This document shows positions 35,107 to 43,950 of a DNA stretch of 64,000 nucleotides, piece after piece (position 1 is the stretch's first letter; every line of letters begins with the position of its first letter). The stretch is from Mycolicibacter terrae (GTDB taxonomy: Bacteria > Actinomycetota > Actinomycetes > Mycobacteriales > Mycobacteriaceae): positions 744,001 to 808,000 of the forward strand of contig NZ_AP022564.1 of the NCBI RefSeq assembly GCF_010727125.1. Direction: 5' to 3'. Under the pieces are notes generated by a model, which saw only the letters and a program-made list of their open reading frames with translations, was not told where the DNA came from and made no database searches. The position numbers and the translations under genes are program-made.

Positions 35107-36353
35107 TGGGGATGGGGCACCGGGATGGTCGCGGTGACGGCGGTCCCCGCACCCGGGCGCGACCGGATGTTGAGCCGGCCGCCGACCAGCTCGGCACGCT
35201 CGGCCATCGACAGCACCCCGTAGCCTCCCATCTCGTCGGCGCCCACCGGATGCTCGAAGGTGTCGAAACCCACCCCGTCGTCGATGATCTCCAGCCGCGC
35301 GACGCGGGGGTCCGCGGCGACCGCGAATCCCAGCCGCACCGTCGTGGCGGCGGCGTGCTTGACGACGTTCTGCAGGCCCTCCTGCGCGATCCGATACAGG
35401 GCCAGCTCGATGTGCTCGGGCAACCGGATCTCGGCCAGGTCCAACTCGATCTTGAGTTGCGGGATGGACCGGGCCAGGCTGGCCAGCCCCCCGGCCAGGC
35501 CCAGGTCGTCGAGCACCGGCGGCCGCAGTCCACTGATCGCGATCCGGGTCTCCTGCAGGGTCAGCCCGGCCAACTCACGGGCGGCGTCGAGCTGCTGGGA
35601 CGCCTCGTCGGGATCGTTGCCGACCGCCCGGGCGGCGGCATCCAGCCGGTAGGACAGCGTCACCAGCCGCTGGGAGATGCCGTCATGGATGTCGCCGGCC
35701 AGCCGGCGCCGCTCGATCTCCTGGGCTTCGATGACCTGCTCGACGAACAGCTCGTGGGCGCGTTCCCGGGCCACCAGCTGACGGTGCAGCCGGGCCTGGT
35801 GCATGGCGCCGGCGATGAGCTGACCGATCACCCGCAGCAGCTCGATGTCGCCGTGGCTGAACTCGCGGCGCGCCACGGTGTGCACGTTGAGCACCCCCAC
35901 CAGCCCGCCCGGATCGGTCTCCATCGGCACCGACACCATCGAGGTGAAGTCGCGCCCGCGCAGCGACTCGATCGGCACGTAGCGGGGATCGGCCTCCTTG
36001 TTGTCGCTGATCACCACCGGCTCGCGGTGGCGGGCCACCCAGCCCGACACCCCCGAGCCCAGCGGCAGCCGGATCTTGCCCACCTCGGTGTCGAACGGCG
36101 GTGTCGCGCCGGTCAGGGTCAGGGACCGGTCGGTGTCGTCGAGGACGTGCACGAAGCAGACGTCGGTGCCGGTGGCCGCGGTGATCATCCGGGCGGCCGC
36201 GGCGGCCAGTGGTTCCACGCCGGGCCCGCTGGAGGCGGCCTGGATGAGCTCGCGCAGCAGCGCCAGCTCGTGGTTGGCGTCGACAAAATCACGGAAATCC
36301 CGCACCGCGTTCGCTTTGCGGGCGCGGGACCGGTTCTGGCCCGAGGCGCTCAC
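35067..36353 (-). CDS. GAF-domain sensor histidine kinase (NarX/DevS-like)
   Basis: It is a soluble protein of 428 residues. A GAF domain spans about 40-185 (LPLGSGVSGWVARHREPVVI and MVSVPM...GVLNVHT). The HisKA_3 dimerisation domain has the phosphoacceptor His223 in RRLAGDIHDGISQRL. A HATPase domain follows, with YRIAQEGLQNVVKHA (N box), IIDDGVGF and GGYGVLSMAERAELVGG. There is no membrane segment, so the signal is cytosolic. The last 12 codons and TAG come from a palindromic repeat. The start overlaps the regulator stop as ATGA. The GAF ligand (heme, flavin or small molecule) cannot be told from sequence. Confidence 0.92.
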   Translation of the reverse strand: MSASGQNRSRARKANAVRDFRDFVDANHELALLRELIQAASSGPGVEPLAAAAARMITAATGTDVCFVHVLDDTDRSLTLTGATPPFDTEVGKIRLPLGSGVSGWVARHREPVVISDNKEADPRYVPIESLRGRDFTSMVSVPMETDPGGLVGVLNVHTVARREFSHGDIELLRVIGQLIAGAMHQARLHRQLVARERAHELFVEQVIEAQEIERRRLAGDIHDGISQRLVTLSYRLDAAARAVGNDPDEASQQLDAARELAGLTLQETRIAISGLRPPVLDDLGLAGGLASLARSIPQLKIELDLAEIRLPEHIELALYRIAQEGLQNVVKHAAATTVRLGFAVAADPRVARLEIIDDGVGFDTFEHPVGADEMGGYGVLSMAERAELVGGRLNIRSRPGAGTAVTATIPVPHPQRADTKSPNPGGI

Positions 36354-37000
36354 CGGTAGATGCCTTCCCGCAGCGCGGTGGCCACCGCGCCGGTGCGGTC
36401 GGCGACCCCCAGCTTGCGGTAGATCGACCGCAGGTGGCTCTTGACAGTTTCGTCGCCGATCACCAGCTTGGTGGCGATCCCGCGGTTGGACAGTCCGCTG
36501 ACCATGTAGGCCAGGATCTCGCTCTCCCGCTGCGTGAGGCCCTGGCGGGCGCCCGGCCAGAACTCGTCGCGCTGCAGCCGGGCGGCGGTACCGGCCGCCC
36601 GGGCCGCCAGGCCGGGGTCGATCACCGTCTCGCCGCGGTGGGCCAACTCGATCTGGTGCACCAGGTCGTCACTGCTGATGCTCTTGAGCAGATAGCCGCT
36701 CGCCCCGACCCGCAGCGCCTCGTACAGATACTGCTCGTCGTCGTAGACCGAGAGCATCACCACCCTGCGCTCGGGGTCGCGTTCCCGCAGCGCCAGGCAG
36801 AGGTCGAGCCCGCTCTCGCCGCGCATCCGCACGTCACACAGCACGATGTCGGGGTCGGTTTCGGCGATCACGGCCATCGCCTGCTCGGCGTTGATCGCCT
36901 GCCCGACCACCTCGATCCGGTCGGTGAACGCGGTGAGCATGGCCCGCAGGCCCTCGATCACCATCTCGTGATCGTCGACGAGGACCAACCGCACCGGCAT
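36350..37000 (-). CDS. Two-component response regulator, NarL/LuxR family
   Basis: The 216 residues comprise a receiver domain with the phosphorylation site Asp56 (DIVLCDVRM), acidic pair Asp9/Asp10 and Lys in YLLKSISSDD. A LuxR-type DNA-binding domain follows, with LTQRESEILAYMVSGLSNRGIATKL and VKSHLRSIYRKLGV. It is the partner of the downstream kinase. The mRNA may be leaderless: TATTGT lies 6 bases before the ATG. Two palindromes just upstream are good candidates for its own binding sites. Confidence 0.93.
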   Translation of the reverse strand: MPVRLVLVDDHEMVIEGLRAMLTAFTDRIEVVGQAINAEQAMAVIAETDPDIVLCDVRMRGESGLDLCLALRERDPERRVVMLSVYDDEQYLYEALRVGASGYLLKSISSDDLVHQIELAHRGETVIDPGLAARAAGTAARLQRDEFWPGARQGLTQRESEILAYMVSGLSNRGIATKLVIGDETVKSHLRSIYRKLGVADRTGAVATALREGIYR

Positions 37001-37006
37001 AGCAAG

Positions 37007-37058
37007 ACAATAAGGCCGGATCGGGGGATCCCCCCGGACGGTTCCCCCGAATGGGGGA
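37007..37058 (-). promoter_or_regulatory. Response-regulator promoter with two GC-rich dyads
   Basis: On the minus strand TATTGT (37012-37007) is followed by 6 bases and the ATG. Upstream lie GGGGGATCCCCC (37023-37034) and TCCCCCGAATGGGGGA (37043-37058). Their centres are 22 bp apart, about two helical turns, at roughly -28 and -50 from the predicted start. The divergent HAD gene could share them. Confidence 0.6.
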
Positions 37059-37092
37059 GGACGGGCGCCGGTCGTTCCGGCATCCTGCTGTT

Positions 37093-37629
37093 ATGCAGAT
37101 CACAACCGAACTCGCGACATGGATCCGCCCCGGCCGCCCGTTCTGGTGGGACCGGGTGCTGCCGGCCGACGACGCCGAGGTCTACCCCTTGCAAGCGGTG
37201 ATCTTCGATCTGGACGCCCTGGCCGACGCCGAGGGTGAGCCGCGGTCCGGCCTCCTGGACCTGGTGATGAGCCTGTTCGCCGCCGGGATCTGGGTGGCGG
37301 TGGTAGGTGCCGGTCCGCGCACCTGGGTACAGCCGCGGGTGCGGGAACTGATCGGCGACGGGATGGCCGACACCGTCGTCAGTGCCGACGACCTCACCGG
37401 CCCCGGCGGTGACGCCGAGCTCTACCGGCTGGCGCTGTGGGAGCTGGGCATCGTCGCCGGGGAGGCGCTGGTGATCGCCGGGTCCGACGATGCCGGCCGG
37501 ACGGCCGCCGCAATGGGGCTGCCGGCGGTCACCGCCGGCTCGGGCGGCTACGACGGGCTGCTGGTCGATGGATGCCGTCAGCTGCAGGCGGAGCTGATGG
37601 CCGCCCGCCTCAGTCGCGCAGCTGGTTGA
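37093..37629 (+). CDS. HAD-like hydrolase family protein
   Basis: It encodes 178 residues. A HAD-type motif I, QAVIFDLDALADAEG, lies near residues 33-48, and the fold continues with a Rossmann-like pattern to LVIAGSDDAGRTAAAMGLPAV near 140, which fits motif IV. The residue two after the second Asp is Leu rather than the usual Thr/Val, and no motif II/III Ser/Lys is obvious, so catalysis is uncertain. ATG 37093 is preferred to GTG 37051, which would run through the regulatory palindromes. Its 3' end overlaps the convergent mmsB by 20 bases. Confidence 0.7.
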   Translation: MQITTELATWIRPGRPFWWDRVLPADDAEVYPLQAVIFDLDALADAEGEPRSGLLDLVMSLFAAGIWVAVVGAGPRTWVQPRVRELIGDGMADTVVSADDLTGPGGDAELYRLALWELGIVAGEALVIAGSDDAGRTAAAMGLPAVTAGSGGYDGLLVDGCRQLQAELMAARLSRAAG

Positions 37630-38482
37630 TGACGGCGCTGAAGTCCTCGGCGGCGTGCTCGACGGCGAAGTCCGCATAGATCGCCGCGGCGTGGCTGCCC
37701 AACGGTGCTGATGAGCCGGTTGATGCGACCGCGTCCATCGCCAGGCCCAGATCCTTGTTCATCAGTGCGGTGGCGAAGCCGGGCTCGAAGTTCCGGTTCG
37801 CCGGGGAGGTGGGCACCGGGCCGGGAACCGGGCAGTTGGTGTGCACCGCCCAGCAGTTGCCGGTGGCGCCGGTGATGACGTCGAATAGCGACTGCGCGGA
37901 TAAACCCAGCTTTTCGGCCAGCACGAACGCCTCGCCGATGGCGATCTGCTCGACCGCCAGCACCATGTTGTTGCAGATCTTGGCGGCCTGACCGGTACCG
38001 GCGGCACCGCAGTGAATGATCTTGCCCGCCATGGGCTCCAGCGCCAGGCGGGCCCGCTCGAAGGCAGCCTCCTCGCCGCCGACCATGAAGGCCAGCGTCC
38101 CGGCGGCCGCACCCGCAACCCCGCCGGATACCGGTGCGTCGACTTGGGCGAAACCGTGTTGAGCGGCCAGCCCATGAATGTCGCGTGCGTCGTCGACGGA
38201 GATGGTGGAGCTGTCGATGAACAGGGTGTCGGGTCGGGCGGCGGACAGGATCTCGGCGTAGCAGGATTTCACGGCGGCGCCATTGGGCAGCATGGTGACA
38301 ACCACGTCGGCGTCGGCCACCGCGGCGCCGGCGCTCTCGGAGCAGGTGACGCCGTGTTTTTCGGCCGCAGCAGCGGCTTCCGGCGCCGGGTCGAACCCGC
38401 GCACCTTATGCCCCGCGGTGACCAGGTTCGCCGACATCGGCCCGCCCATGTGGCCCAGTCCCAGAAACGCGACGGTTGCCAT
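37610..38482 (-). CDS. mmsB: 3-hydroxyisobutyrate dehydrogenase
   Basis: The 290 residues start VAFLGLGHMGGPMSANLVTAGH, the NAD-binding motif of the beta-hydroxyacid dehydrogenases. The substrate motif DAPVSGGVAGAAAGTL and the catalytic lysine region GQAAKICNNMVLA follow. It oxidises 3-hydroxyisobutyrate to methylmalonate semialdehyde in valine breakdown. It is the last gene of mmsA-fadE-mmsB, 17 bases after fadE. In H37Rv the same order is Rv0753c-Rv0752c-Rv0751c. Confidence 0.95.
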   Translation of the reverse strand: MATVAFLGLGHMGGPMSANLVTAGHKVRGFDPAPEAAAAAEKHGVTCSESAGAAVADADVVVTMLPNGAAVKSCYAEILSAARPDTLFIDSSTISVDDARDIHGLAAQHGFAQVDAPVSGGVAGAAAGTLAFMVGGEEAAFERARLALEPMAGKIIHCGAAGTGQAAKICNNMVLAVEQIAIGEAFVLAEKLGLSAQSLFDVITGATGNCWAVHTNCPVPGPVPTSPANRNFEPGFATALMNKDLGLAMDAVASTGSSAPLGSHAAAIYADFAVEHAAEDFSAVINQLRD

Positions 38483-38499
38483 GTCTATGTGCTCCCTGG

Positions 38500-39675
38500 T
38501 TATTGGCCGGACCGGACCCGGGAGGCTTCGGCCCGGCCGATCACCATCCGCATGATCTCGTTAGTGCCCTCCAGGATGCGGTGCACGCGCAGATCCCGGA
38601 CGATTTTCTCCAGACCGTACTCGCGCAGATACCCGTAGCCACCGTGCAGCTGCAGGGCCTGGTCGGCGACGCCGAAGCAGGCGTCGGTGACGTAGCGCTT
38701 GGCCATCGCGCACAGCTCCACCTTGTCGGCGGCGTTGTCGTCGAGCGCGGCGGCCGCCCGCCACAGCAGCAGCCGGGACGTCTCCAGTGCGGTGGCCATG
38801 TCGGCGAGGGTGAACCGGATCGTCGGCTCGTCGAGCAGCGCCTTGCCGAACGCCGACCGGTCGGCCAGGTAGCTGCCGGTCTTGTCGAAGGCAGCCTGGC
38901 CGCCGCCCAGCGAGCAGGCCGCGATGTTGATCCGGCCGCCGTTGAGGCCGTTCATCGCGATCGAGAAGCCGATGCCTTCGCCTTCGGGGCCGCCGAGCAT
39001 CGCCTCGGCGGGCACCCGCACGCCGTCGAAAATCACCTGGGCGGTCGGCTGGGAATTCCAGCCCATCTTCTGTTCGGCGGCGCCGAAACTCAGTCCGGGC
39101 GTATCTTTTTCGATGATGAAGGTGGAAATGCCGCGCGGGCCCGGCTGTGCCTCCGGGGTGCCGGTTCGGGCCATCACCACGTACACGTCGGAGACCCCGG
39201 CGCCGGAGATGAACTGTTTGACGCCGTCGAGCACGTAGTCGCCGCCGTGCTTGACCGCCCGCGTGCTCAACGCGGCGGCATCCGACCCCGCCCCCGGTTC
39301 GGTCAGGCAGTAGCTGGCGACCGAGGCCATCGGCGCCAGCCGGGGCACCCAGGTCTTGCGCTGTTCTTCGGTGCCGTAGCTGTCGATCATCCAGGCGCAC
39401 ATGTTGTGGATCGACAGGTAGGCGGCGATCACCGGGTCGGCGATCGCCAACTGCTCGAAGATGCGCACCCCGTCCAAGCGGCGCAGTCCGGACCCGCCGA
39501 CGTCGTCGCGGCAGTAGATCGCCGCCATGCCCAGCTCGGCCGCCTCCCGCATCACGTCCACCGGGAAGTGGTGCGTGGCATCCCATTCCAGCGCGTGCGG
39601 GGCGAGGCGCTTCTCGGCGAACGCCGCAGCGGTCTCGACGATCACCCGTTCTTCGTCATCCATTGTGGTATTCAC
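38500..39675 (-). CDS. fadE9: Acyl-CoA dehydrogenase (isobutyryl-CoA type, FadE9-like)
   Basis: The 391 residues form a complete acyl-CoA dehydrogenase: YCLTEPGAGSDAAAL (FAD/substrate site), KQFISGAGVSDVYVV, MGWNSQPTAQVIFDGVRVP, and QLHGGYGYLREYGLEKIVRDLRVHRILEGTNEIMR at the C-terminus with the Glu catalytic-base region. Position between mmsA and mmsB points to isobutyryl-CoA to methacrylyl-CoA in valine catabolism. Only 11 bases separate it from mmsA. Specificity is inferred from the operon. Confidence 0.92.
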   Translation of the reverse strand: MNTTMDDEERVIVETAAAFAEKRLAPHALEWDATHHFPVDVMREAAELGMAAIYCRDDVGGSGLRRLDGVRIFEQLAIADPVIAAYLSIHNMCAWMIDSYGTEEQRKTWVPRLAPMASVASYCLTEPGAGSDAAALSTRAVKHGGDYVLDGVKQFISGAGVSDVYVVMARTGTPEAQPGPRGISTFIIEKDTPGLSFGAAEQKMGWNSQPTAQVIFDGVRVPAEAMLGGPEGEGIGFSIAMNGLNGGRINIAACSLGGGQAAFDKTGSYLADRSAFGKALLDEPTIRFTLADMATALETSRLLLWRAAAALDDNAADKVELCAMAKRYVTDACFGVADQALQLHGGYGYLREYGLEKIVRDLRVHRILEGTNEIMRMVIGRAEASRVRSGQ

Positions 39676-39686
39676 GTGTTCAGCGC

Positions 39687-41207
39687 CTATTGCATTGTGG
39701 GGATGTGGAATTCGGCGCCGTCCTTGATACCCGACGGCCAGCGCTGGGTGACGGTCTTGACTTTGGTGTAGAAGGTGATGGACGCGGTGCCGTGCTGGTT
39801 GAGGTCACCGAAGCCGGATCGCTTCCACCCGCCGAAGGTGTGGTAGGCCACCGGCACCGGGATCGGCACGTTAACGCCGACCATGCCGACCTGCACCCGG
39901 GAGGTGAAGTCGCGGGCGGTGTCGCCGTCGCGGGTGAAGATCGCCACCCCGTTGCCGTATTCGTGTTCGCTGGGCAGCCGCAACGCCTCTTCGTAGTCGT
40001 GGGCTCGCACGATGCACAGCACCGGGCCGAAGATCTCGTCGGTGTAGATCGACATGTCGGGCCTGACGTGGTCGAACAGCGTGGGCCCGGCAAAGAACCC
40101 GCCGGTCAGATCGGCGTCACCGAATTGCGTGTCGTCGCTGGCTCGTTCCCGGCCGTCGATCACCAGGTCTGCGCCGGCGGCCACGCCCTGGCCGATGTAG
40201 TCGTTGACCCGTTCGAGGGCGGCCCGGGTGACCAGCGGTCCGTAGTCGGCTTTGGGGTCGAGGCTGTGGCCGACCCGCAGGTTGTTGATCCGCTCGGTCA
40301 GCCGGGCGCGTAACCGCTCGGCGGTCTGTTCGCCGACCGGCACCGCCACCGAGATCGCCATGCACCGCTCACCGGCGCTGCCGTAGCCGGCGCCGATCAA
40401 CGCGTCGACGGCCTGGTCCAGGTCGGCGTCGGGCATCACGATCATGTGGTTCTTCGCCCCGCCGAAGCACTGGGCGCGCTTGCCGTTGGCGGTGGCCGTG
40501 GAATAGATGTACTGCGCGATGTCGGAGCTGCCGACGAAACCTATGGCGGCGACTTGCGGGTGGTGCAGCAGGGCGTCGACGGCCTCCTTGTCGCCGTGCA
40601 CCACCTGCAGCACGCCCGGCGGCAGCCCCGCTTCGACGAACAGTTCGGCCAGGCGCACCGGCACCGAGGGGTCGCGCTCGGAGGGCTTGAGGATGAAGGC
40701 GTTGCCGCAGGCCAGTGCCGGGCCGGCCTGCCACAGCGGGATCATCGCCGGGAAGTTGAAGGGGGTGATGCCGGCGACCACGCCCAGTGGCTGGCGCAGC
40801 GAGAAGACGTCGATGCCCGGCCCGGCACCTTCGGTGTGTTCGCCCTTGAGCAGGTGCGGGATGCCGACGCAGAACTCGATCACCTCGATGCCGCGCTGGA
40901 TGTCGCCGCGGGCGTCCTCGAGGGTCTTGCCGTGCTCGCGGGAGAGCAGTTCGGCCAGCTCGTCGGCGTGGGAGTTGACCAGGTCGATGAAGCGCATCAT
41001 CACCCGGGCCCGGCGCTGCGGGTTCTGGGCGGCCCAGCCTTTCTGGGCTGCCGCGGCCGAGGTGACGGCGGCGTCGACGTCGGCGGTGTTGGCCAGCGGC
41101 AGCGTGGCCTGCACGGTGCCGGTGTTGGGATCGAAGACGTCTGTGCTGCGCTGCGAGGCGCCGGCGGTGCGGCGGCCGTCGATGAAGTGCGGAATCTGTG
41201 TGTTCAT
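39687..41207 (-). CDS. mmsA: Methylmalonate-semialdehyde dehydrogenase (CoA-acylating)
   Basis: It encodes 506 residues of the aldehyde dehydrogenase superfamily: TPFNFPAMIPLWQAGPALACGN, LKPSERDPSVP, FVGSSDIAQYIY and the catalytic Cys282 in GSAGERCMA. The MmsA subgroup lacks the usual general-base Glu and makes propionyl-CoA (or acetyl-CoA) with release of CO2. It is the first gene of the mms operon. A perfect 16-bp palindrome overlaps its presumed -10 at 41259-41276. Confidence 0.95.
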   Translation of the reverse strand: MNTQIPHFIDGRRTAGASQRSTDVFDPNTGTVQATLPLANTADVDAAVTSAAAAQKGWAAQNPQRRARVMMRFIDLVNSHADELAELLSREHGKTLEDARGDIQRGIEVIEFCVGIPHLLKGEHTEGAGPGIDVFSLRQPLGVVAGITPFNFPAMIPLWQAGPALACGNAFILKPSERDPSVPVRLAELFVEAGLPPGVLQVVHGDKEAVDALLHHPQVAAIGFVGSSDIAQYIYSTATANGKRAQCFGGAKNHMIVMPDADLDQAVDALIGAGYGSAGERCMAISVAVPVGEQTAERLRARLTERINNLRVGHSLDPKADYGPLVTRAALERVNDYIGQGVAAGADLVIDGRERASDDTQFGDADLTGGFFAGPTLFDHVRPDMSIYTDEIFGPVLCIVRAHDYEEALRLPSEHEYGNGVAIFTRDGDTARDFTSRVQVGMVGVNVPIPVPVAYHTFGGWKRSGFGDLNQHGTASITFYTKVKTVTQRWPSGIKDGAEFHIPTMQ

Positions 41208-41258
41208 GCGGTCATCCCCGTGAATGTGGTGGCGAGCCGGACCGGCCCGACTCCAAGA

Positions 41259-41276
41259 ATACTAGGATATCCTAGT
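41259..41276 (-). promoter_or_regulatory. Palindromic operator on the mms promoter
   Basis: ACTAGGATATCCTAGT (41261-41276) is a perfect 16-bp palindrome. On the minus strand TAGTAT (41264-41259), a -10-like hexamer, overlaps its right half, about 50 bases before the mmsA ATG. A repressor dimer bound here would block RNA polymerase. No regulator gene lies next to it. Confidence 0.65.
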
Positions 41277-41314
41277 AAATGAGAAGGGGGGGCCGCGGCG
41301 AGAAGGGCGGGCAG

Positions 41315-41887
41315 TTACCGCGGATCCCAGGCCGGCAGCAGACCGGCGGCCCGGACCTCGGCCAGCGACGGAGCGGCCGCGTCCCGCTCGGAGAGCACCA
41401 GCGGGTGATCGTCGGGCCAGTCGATGCCGATCTCGGGGTCGGTGGCGCAGATGGTGTGCTCACGCTGCGGGTCGTAGCCGGCCGAGCACAGATACATCAC
41501 TGTCGAATTATCTTGCAGTGCAAGGAATCCATGCGCCAGACCGGCGGCCAGATACACCGTCCGGCGATCCTGGGAGTCCAGCAGCACCGCATCCCACCGG
41601 CCGTAGGTCGGTGAGCCGACCCGGATGTCGACGACGACGTCGAAGACCGCTCCCGACGCGCAGGTGACGTATTTGGCCTGTCCGGGCGGTACCTGGGCGA
41701 AGTGCAGGCCGCGCAGCACGCCGGCGCTCGACACCGAGCAGTTGGCCTGACGCAGGTCGAAGTGGTGCCCGGCGAACGCGCTGAACTCTGCTTCGGTGAA
41801 CCATTCGAAGAACACGCCGCGGTCATCGGAGTGCTGGGTCGGGGTGAGCTCCCAGGCTCCCGGGATGGCCAGTTCGCGGAATGCCAC
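41315..41887 (-). CDS. rmlC: dTDP-4-dehydrorhamnose 3,5-epimerase
   Basis: The 190-residue cupin carries FFEWFTEAEF, the catalytic His in VLRGLHFAQVPPGQAKYV, VVVDIRVGSPTYG and FLALQDNSTVMYLCS, all typical of RmlC. It epimerises C3 and C5 of the 4-keto sugar in dTDP-L-rhamnose synthesis, needed for the arabinogalactan linker of the mycobacterial wall. GTG start one base after the rmlB stop, so the pair is coupled. Confidence 0.95.
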   Translation of the reverse strand: MAFRELAIPGAWELTPTQHSDDRGVFFEWFTEAEFSAFAGHHFDLRQANCSVSSAGVLRGLHFAQVPPGQAKYVTCASGAVFDVVVDIRVGSPTYGRWDAVLLDSQDRRTVYLAAGLAHGFLALQDNSTVMYLCSAGYDPQREHTICATDPEIGIDWPDDHPLVLSERDAAAPSLAEVRAAGLLPAWDPR

Positions 41888-41888
41888 G

Positions 41889-42905
41889 TCAGCGTCCCAG
41901 CTCGGTGTAGCGGGCCTCGGCGGCGTCTTTCAGTGGCGCCCACCAGGACTCGTTGGCGCGATACCACTCGATCGTCGCGCGCAGGCCGGCCTCGAAGTCG
42001 GTGTGCTCGGGTTTCCAGTCCAGTTCATCACGCAGCGCCGACGGGTCGATCGCGTAGCGCAGATCGTGGCCCGGCCGGTCGGCGACGAGATCGAAGTCGT
42101 CGGGGTCGTGGCCCATCAGCCGCAGGATCGTCTGCAGCACAGTGCGGTTGTCGTGTTCCCCGTCGGCGCCGATCAGATACGTGCGCCCGGCGTGCCCGCG
42201 GGTCATGATCTGCCAGACGGCGTCGTTGTGATCGTCGACGTGGATCCAGTCCCGCACGTTGGCGCCGCTGCCGTACAGCTTGGCCCGGCGCCCGGTCAGC
42301 AGGCTGGTGATCTGCCGCGGGATGAACTTCTCCACATGCTGGTAGGGGCCGTAGTTGTTGGAGCAGTTCGAGATCGTCGCGTGTATCCCGTAGGAGCGCA
42401 CCCAGGACCGGACCAGCATGTCGGCGGCGGCTTTGGTCGACGAGTACGGGCTCGACGGGCGGTACGGGGACGTCTCGGTGAACCGGCGCGGATCGTCGAG
42501 GGCAAGCTCCCCGTAGACCTCGTCGGTGGAGACGTGATGTAGCCGTACCCGATGGCTGCGTACCGCCTCGAGCACGGTGAAGGTGCCGATCACGTTGGAC
42601 CGCAGGAACGGCTCGGGGTCGGCCAGCGCGTTGTCCACGTGGGTCTCGGCGGCGAAGTGCACCACCGCGTCGGTGGCCGGATCCAACTCGGCGACCAGCC
42701 GCGCCACCAGCGCGGTATCGGTGATGTCGCCCTGCACCAGCCGGAATCGGCCGGGGTCGGAGTCCAGGCCGGCCAGCGACTCGCGGCTGCCGGCATAGGT
42801 CAGTGCGTCCAGCACCGTTATCGCGGCGTCGGGCCGCCGGGCCAGTGTGCTGTGCACGAAGTTGGCGCCGATGAATCCGGCACCGCCGGTGACCAGCAGA
42901 CGCAT
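41889..42905 (-). CDS. rmlB: dTDP-glucose 4,6-dehydratase
   Basis: The 338 residues have the short-chain dehydrogenase NAD motif GGAGFIGANFVH, the HFAAETHVDN block, the catalytic TDEVYG segment and YSSTKAAADM with the active Tyr and Lys, followed by NNYGPYQHVEKFIP. It converts dTDP-glucose to the 4-keto-6-deoxy sugar used by RmlC. The order rmlB-rmlC upstream of infA matches Rv3464-Rv3465 of H37Rv. Confidence 0.96.
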   Translation of the reverse strand: MRLLVTGGAGFIGANFVHSTLARRPDAAITVLDALTYAGSRESLAGLDSDPGRFRLVQGDITDTALVARLVAELDPATDAVVHFAAETHVDNALADPEPFLRSNVIGTFTVLEAVRSHRVRLHHVSTDEVYGELALDDPRRFTETSPYRPSSPYSSTKAAADMLVRSWVRSYGIHATISNCSNNYGPYQHVEKFIPRQITSLLTGRRAKLYGSGANVRDWIHVDDHNDAVWQIMTRGHAGRTYLIGADGEHDNRTVLQTILRLMGHDPDDFDLVADRPGHDLRYAIDPSALRDELDWKPEHTDFEAGLRATIEWYRANESWWAPLKDAAEARYTELGR

Positions 42906-42947
42906 GGGGCAACCCTAACGGTGGCGGCGAGACCGTCGTGCCCGTCA

Positions 42948-42961
42948 GGCGGAAATCCGCC
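42948..42961 (-). terminator. Short hairpin after the LLM oxidoreductase gene
   Basis: GGCGG-AAAT-CCGCC lies 9-22 bases past the oxidoreductase stop codon. The stem is only 5 bp and no T run follows on the minus strand, so termination is tentative. Confidence 0.3.
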
Positions 42962-42969
42962 GGGCCGTG

Positions 42970-43827
42970 TCAGTTGTGCGGGCTCAGCCCCAACGGGCCG
43001 GCCAGCTCGGTCAGCGTCGGCAGCAGTTGCTTCCAGCCGCCCAGCACCTGAATCGTCACCTGGTCGGCGCCGGCCTCCAGATGCTCGCCCAACCGGGCGG
43101 CGACAGCATCGGCGCTGCCGTGTGCCACCACCGCGTCGATCAACCGGTCGCTGCCGGGCGCGCGCACATCGCGCTCGCTGAAGCCCAGCCGTCGCCAGTT
43201 GTTGACGTAGTTCGACAGCCGCAGGTAGAAGCCGACCGCGTCGCGTCCGGCCTCGCGGGCCGCGGAGGCGTCCGTCGTGAGCACCACCTTGTGTTCGGGC
43301 GCCAGGAACACCGAGGGTCCGACCAGTTCGCGGGCGGACGCGGTGTGCTCGGGGGTGGTCAGGTAGGGGTGCGCCCCGGCGCTGCGCTCCGCCGCCAATC
43401 GCAGCACCTTGGGGCCCAGCGCCGCCAGCACCCGGCGGCTGGTCGGTATCCCGGCCGCATCGAGCGCGTCGAGGTACTCCGTCAGAGCCCGATAGGGGCT
43501 CTGGTACTCCGCGGTGGCTTCGGGGTGACCGACGCCGATGCCGAGCAGGAAACGGCCCGGATAGGCGCCCTCGATGCGGTGAAATGACTCCGCGACCTGC
43601 GCAGCCGGCGCCGACCACACATTGACGATCCCGGTCGCTACCTGCAGTGTCGACGTCGCTGCCAGCAGCGGTTCGACGAAGGAGAGCTCAGCTGCCGGCG
43701 AGCCGCCCACCCAGATCGCGCCGTAGCCCAGCCGTTCGATCTCGGCCGCCTGCTCGGGCGTGGGCGAGCCGCCCGTCCAGACTCCATAGCGGCCCAGCTC
43801 GGGTTTGAGTGACAGTGCTTCGGTCAT
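42970..43827 (-). CDS. LLM-class F420-dependent oxidoreductase
   Basis: It is a 285-residue luciferase-like protein with TIM-barrel features: [37 protein letters not shown] and [22 protein letters not shown], followed by the short MSMEG_2256/Rv3463-type ending VTIQVLGGW. Mycobacterial members use coenzyme F420 rather than FMN; substrate unknown. It sits between rmlB and infA as Rv3463 does. Its promoter would share the 298-bp spacer with infA. Confidence 0.9.
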
Positions 43828-43921
43828 GTGCGTCCCATCGGTGCTTGACGGCAGTTTGGTGGAGCTCGGCGCCGGACGGTGCTGTCGGTCTCAGTCTGTC
43901 ACCCTCCTCGGGCCGACGATT

Positions 43922-43950
43922 TTGGCGACCGGCTCCTCAACGGGTATCGT
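43922..43950 (+). promoter_or_regulatory. Probable promoter of the infA operon
   Basis: TTGGCG (43922-43927), a 17-base spacer and TATCGT (43945-43950) lie in the 298-bp spacer between the LLM gene and infA. The leader would be about 170 bases long. The rest of the spacer shows no gene. Confidence 0.5.
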
